Below, piece after piece: positions 59,124 through 64,000 of a stretch of DNA of 64,000 nucleotides. The stretch is from Patiria miniata. Its lineage: Eukaryota > Echinodermata > Asteroidea > Valvatida > Asterinidae. Numbering within the stretch: position 1 is the first letter of the stretch; every line of letters starts with the position of its first letter. Location of the stretch: assembly GCF_015706575.1 (NCBI RefSeq), contig NW_024037067.1, positions 6,151,909-6,215,908 of the forward strand, given 5' to 3'. Under the pieces are notes generated by a model. That model saw only the letters and a list, made by a program, of their open reading frames with translations. It was not told the DNA's origin and searched no databases. Both the position numbers and the translations under genes were made by a program.

Positions 59124-59529
59124 CTGCAAACACAAAAAGAAAAACGGGGACAAAATTATTACAAAATATCGAGGTTGGGGAAATATCAATGTAAATGATC
59201 TTGAATCTGATAAGGAAATAGAAATAATGGACCCTACATTTATAAAAAATGACCCACGTCTAGGCTTGCCGTGACTAGTTAGACTCGAAAGGAGACATTT
59301 GGTTTATGCCTTTAGGCTTATAAAAGAGTAATTAGGACAAAATAATGTGTTTTTTTGTTAAGTTTTAGGCAGTTTAGGACATTGTTAATACTGAGTGACT
59401 CGGTCATATCAGTTAGTGGATGATGCTGAACCTTTGGGTCCAGCTAAAATTAAGAAAGAAAAAAATAAAATAAAAAACATGAATTCATTGTATTGATGAC
59501 AGACATACTCATGACCCATCAGCTTTGTA

Positions 59530-60035
59530 CATATATATAACATTTGCTTTTGCTTTAATTTTCAGAAATGGTTGGATTTGGGGGATTAGTATTTTATAAC
59601 AAATTGTTACACTGACTTGTTTGAAGTTTTGTGTTCATAGATACTGGAAAAACCAAGAAAAACAATCATGTTCATGTAGCCTGGTTCCCTGACCCCACTT
59701 TAATTTAAATGGAGCAATTTATAGACGTCGGGGAATTCTACAGTCAGGGCACCAGCCTAGAAAGCTTGTACCTGTTCATAGGTGTGTAACAGTTTGCAAA
59801 CAAAATTCAGACTAACTAAATATGGTAAATTGGGGACAATATTTGAAAAAAGCCAATTTTTTTTCAAACACTGGTCGGCTATGAACATACCAGTTTTCTT
59901 GAAAATGTCAGCACACTAGATGCCATAATTCTACCTCCTTGGACTGTCATTCACTGACAGTCCAGTAAATTATTTCATAATAATTGTGTAGTTTTGTTTG
60001 TTGATGTTTGCAAATGTTGTATAAATTCCCTTTAA
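59530..60035 (+). mobile_element. TTAA-ended MITE, copy 3
   Basis: The same family as 24349-24870: CATTTGCTTTTGCTTTAATT, CAGAAATGG, CTGGTTCCCTGACCCCA and GTTTGCAAATGTTGTA, ending in TTCCCTTTAA. The left terminus is degenerate and the central palindrome is mostly lost. Confidence 0.75.
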
Positions 60036-63000
60036 AACAAAAGCCAGCAGAACCTCCATGATAAAGTGCATGACCCATGATACAGCGTTTCTATCCTTTG
60101 TTCCCCTGGGTACTCTTTGATCTTAATAGCTTGATTGGATAATCACTTATCTAAGCCTCATTTGGTAGAATTACTCTCAGGAGGTGGGCTGCGGCAATAA
60201 ATGCCCCACTGATGTCTTCTGCATCGGCAAGTCATCATTATCACACTTGGGTTATCATTCCAGGGTCTGCCAATTAAGACTAGTGGGTTTACAAAAGTTC
60301 TTGGCTCATCTTTGACGTGTGCTTCACGCTTAGCTTCATGATTCTAGTCTCCTGACTTGACAGGCTACAGTGCATGCAGTATTAGTATTGGTCCACTTTC
60401 TGCACCAAATCCTGACAAAAGTGACAGACAAGGCCAACGGTTGGTGTAATTCCATTGGATTTAAGCACGGCAGAATCTTTTAGCTGACGTCAAGAGAATA
60501 CGAAGGCAAAGCCTTAGACGAGGAGACAAAGGCGAAACCTTTAGACGAGGCCAGGGGTTTCATACGACTCTATTTAAAACACATCAAATTAATTATCAAT
60601 TATCATGTTAGCATAGGAGGGGGGTACTGGTTGAAAGACTAACCAAACTCTTAATTATTTGATTATTTGCATTTTACTGGAAGTGTGAAGAAACTTTCAG
60701 GGCTAGATGAAGAATACGGTATGTCCAGTTTTACTTTTAGAGGTGGTAGATTGTAGGTACCGGTACATGTAGGTGTCTATTTACATGTACCCCTGTAATA
60801 TTGGTGTTGCTTTAGTGTTCCCCCCCCCCCCCCAAAATGACATATTGGTAGGTGGACGCTAACAAGTAACAGAATTAGGAAGAAACTAAAAACCCAATCT
60901 GTCTGGGTGGCATGTGAACCCCAGTCTGTACAGCTACCGGTAGGAGATGAGGAAAGTACCAGGAATCTATCTGACTCCCCCAAGAGGAAAAAAAATCACC
61001 CAGTATGAAACCCCAAGAAGAGACAATAAAATCTCAATACGAGATGAAATGCCTAGTCCTTGTCAACATCTCTTGGCCTCCGTTGAACGGTTGAATCTTC
61101 TTATTTAGCTCTCATGGCAACCAGAGAGAGAAAGTGCCTGGGAAGGCATCCTTCTCTCCAGCTACATGCGTCCCTGGGGACAAGATGCCATTAAACATCT
61201 CTCAATTAAACACTACTGAGGGACTACTAAGGGGAGAAGAGGGGGATGGGAGGTTGGGACTCCGAGGTCTGGCGTGTTGGGCCAGGTCCTCGTCAGCTAC
61301 TAGGCAAACATTAATGCAATGATTGAGAGATTGGTTGGTTGTCACATGATGTGTGAAGACCCGCCTTTACTTGACCGTTGCTATATTCTGCACGGGAATG
61401 AGTGCTGTGCGTAAAGTGGCTGTAGACTAAGAACTCGTGAGCCTTGTAATCAATAGTTTTACGTTTTGATTAGATAATTAATGACAGCAAACTGATGAAT
61501 TGTCTTCCACTAACGACAGGCATGTATGCAACTGACTGTGTTGCCTAAGAGTTGGAGTAATTAGTAAATGTTTTATAGTTATATATTGCAATTGATGTTG
61601 AAAAACAAGTGGAATTTTTAGACTGAATTAAATTTTGGTCATTCTTAGAACTACCCTGTCCTCTGAAACTGTTATAAATCATAAGACCTCCCTTCTTTTA
61701 ATTTATCCTTTGACGATGTTAAGTCTATTATTTGTTCACTTATGTTGTTGGATACAATATACCCCAGTGCAGATGACCTAGAAAAAAGCAATGGGTCATA
61801 GCGACATCCAGGCCTTTTCCCCAAAGTGTTTTCAAAACAGTGCATTTGAGCTGCACAAAACATGTCCCTACATGACATGATTCAGAACATAAAACGGAAC
61901 CAAATAACACTTTAGTATGCTCCAAAATGAAATTCAAGAAAAATATCCAATGCCATTCCATGTTGACAATGTACACAAATATGTACACTGTAGATTGTCG
62001 TGTACATGTACAGGCTGTGCTCACACCCGGGCTGTTTCCTGACTACAAAACGATGAAGCGCTGTGTAAATTTGCATTCACAACTCACACAATAGGCCTAG
62101 TCAATGTATGGACAGATCTGAAGGAAAAAAAAAGATTAGAAGGAACATTTATCATTAATAGGTGCACATGAATCATCAACTTTTCCGTAGCACATCCACA
62201 ACACAGTTTTTAGTACATACATGTATGCTGGGATTTGCAATGAGTAACTTTCATGTGCCCGTGGAGCACCAATTTTACTTGACAATTCACCAGTTTAAAC
62301 ACAAAAGAAAAATTTGCATTGTAAGTCGATGTGGCACAGTAAGCAATGAAAAGCTCTCAGGCTGAGTGGTGAATACTGAGCATGTGATCAGATCTGAACA
62401 TCTTGACAGTGACTTTAACATACATTTTGTAAGACTGAACCTCTTAAGTTGCTGAATTTTTTTTTGGGGGGGGGATTTCTCAAAAAATGCTCTGTCACCT
62501 TTTCATTCTAATCTTAATTTCAACACATTTCAGCATGTACAAACTGGAATTTGTATCCTTGTGGAGTCATTTCTTTGTTCTCGTCTACTAACATTTTAGA
62601 ATATGAAAATATAGTTTCAAAATGCTCCTATTTTAACCAGAATTAATTTCCTGGGCTGAAATTCAGAATTAGTAGCTCTTACATAAAATACTTTAATTTG
62701 CGACAAATCAACACACCTGGGAAATTCCTAGTTTTGAGTAAAATCTACATATTTCGTGATAACCTTGTGGAGAAGTATTCACCTATAGAAATTGCCCTGT
62801 GGAGACGTACAATCTTTTGTACGCACAAACTGTGAGTGTGATGCAGCATTTCTCATGTTTCTGTATAATCTGCATGCACAAGACATTGACCGAAAAGACT
62901 TTTTTACAGTAGGCCTATATGGTTTGCCGTTTCGTGAGCATTCACATGTTCTATTCTCATTGCTGATCCAAAGATTATTGATCCGTTGCGCCAATAAACT

Positions 63001-63801
63001 ATATACGCATGCAACGCATACTGATCAATACATTCTGTGAACAACGTGTGCTGTTGCCTCCAAAACCCAGTTATTTGCTGAAACATTTTCCTCCGTTCCA
63101 TAATGATAGAAATGTGCCAAAGGCAGAATGTCAACAGTATTGCCAACATGGCATGATGGCACAGCAGCAAAAACCAATAAAAGATTCTCTTTTTTGCAAA
63201 ATTTATTTAAGAATTAATTAAGATAATTCCATACATGTAGACATGTACATATTTAAATGAGGGTCAACATACACGTGATGCTGGAAAAAAGTGACAGTTG
63301 CTATTTTTTTTGACCAAATATAAAAAATAGTATCATGTATGTCGTTATTTTTCTTTCTTAAATCAAACGAAAAAAATCATTGCTTTTGCGCTGTCACAGG
63401 GGAGAAATTTTCCGATAAAATCCTGTTCTTGACGGCACAATCGTTTTCATGTACACTTCAAAATTGGCCATAACCAAGACGTTATTCTGAGTTTCTCGGT
63501 ATGCCTATTGACAAAATCTTACTCTTTTTTTTTTGGGGGGGGGGACTTTTTTGTACTATAAAACCTTAATTCCATAATCCTCTGAATCTTCTCATTGTCG
63601 GAACCTGTTTAAAAAAAATATCCTTGAAAATGAGAAACCGAACCAGACAATTGATACTTCCAAGCCCTAAGATGATTAAAGCCTTACAAAGGAATGTGAA
63701 TCAGGCATTTTGTAAAATTTATTTTGAGACTGGAACAGCGGCAGCACACATGGTACTACGCTGAAAGTTGCATCAGTTTTTATAAGATACATTGAACATG
63801 T

Positions 63802-64000
63802 TTAAAGGTAATACAACATTTGCCTTTGCTGTAATTTTCAGAAATGGATGGATTTGGGGGTAAAAATTTTACAGCAAATATTGTTACACTGACCTGAAGT
63901 TTTGTGTTCATAGATGTTGGAAAAACCAAGAAACTAATGCTGTTCTTGTAGTCTGGTTCCCTGACCCTACTTCAGACAAAACAGAGCAATTTATAGACAT
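63802..64000 (+). mobile_element. TTAA-ended MITE, copy 4 (cut by window end)
   Basis: It starts TTAAAGGTAATACAACATTT and continues with the family sequence TTTGCTGTAATTTTCAGAAA and CTGGTTCCCTGACC. It runs off the window. Confidence 0.8.

Larger units (their letters stand above)
59124..64000. other. Right edge: probable 5' intron of the membrane-protein gene
   Basis: No exon is recognised. Two copies of the TTAA-ended MITE (59530-60035; 63802 to the end), poly-C and poly-G runs near 60820, 62465 and 63535, and AT-rich unique sequence are present. If the gene's first exon lies beyond 64000, this is intron. Confidence 0.4.

Noticed and set aside
60777..60983. Minus-strand hydrophobic frame as a possible first exon of the membrane-protein gene
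   Set aside because: The hydrophobic stretch runs into a poly-G tract, there is no phase-matched donor, and it does not resemble a family first span.

Overview
This is a eukaryotic nuclear window. Its genes are split by introns with canonical GT/AG boundaries, it carries many non-autonomous transposons and tRNA-derived SINEs, it is AT-rich, and it contains frequent TACATGTACATG-type words. The gene content (a C-type lectin receptor, TRIM-like RING/B-box proteins, a galectin, a multi-exon IFT70) and the repeats suggest a marine invertebrate deuterostome. My best guess is an echinoderm, perhaps a sea star. That assignment is inference, not proof.

Layout. 0.9-2.7 kb: a decayed LINE reverse-transcriptase tail split by a 1.1-kb hAT-type element with an 8-bp target duplication. 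3.3-4.2 kb (-): a single-exon RING protein with long polyglutamine tracts; the downstream part of its repeat is broken by stops. 5.5-12.25 kb (-): a nine-exon gene for a type I membrane receptor with signal peptide, two C-type lectin domains, a Cys-rich stalk, one membrane span and a tail with YxxL and YxN tyrosine motifs. 14.9-18.3 kb (-): a five-exon gene that joins in frame to an N-terminal RING, two B-box-like zinc fingers, Q-rich helical segments and a complete C-terminal galectin domain. 19.77-20.07 kb (-): a full-length 7SL (SRP) RNA gene. 20.6-32.1 kb (+): a 15-exon TTC30/IFT70 gene, head-to-head with 7SL. 35.9-42.4 kb (-): a six-exon USP1 deubiquitinase gene, convergent with TTC30. 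42.4-56.9 kb: gene-poor sequence with repeats only. 56.9-59.1 kb (-): the last three exons of a four-pass PMP22/claudin-like membrane protein; its 5' exons lie beyond the window or were not recognised. The rest is repeats.

The left third groups three minus-strand genes with immune-type domains (RING-polyQ, C-type lectin receptor, RING/B-box/galectin). The centre and right hold conserved cell-biology genes (7SL for protein targeting, IFT70 for cilia, USP1 for DNA-damage deubiquitination). The most unusual item is the RING/B-box/galectin protein: a lectin that could recognise glycans, fused to a probable E3 ubiquitin ligase. Exon models were built by hand from splice signals, reading phase and family similarity. 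Every junction keeps frame, but none has been tested against transcripts.
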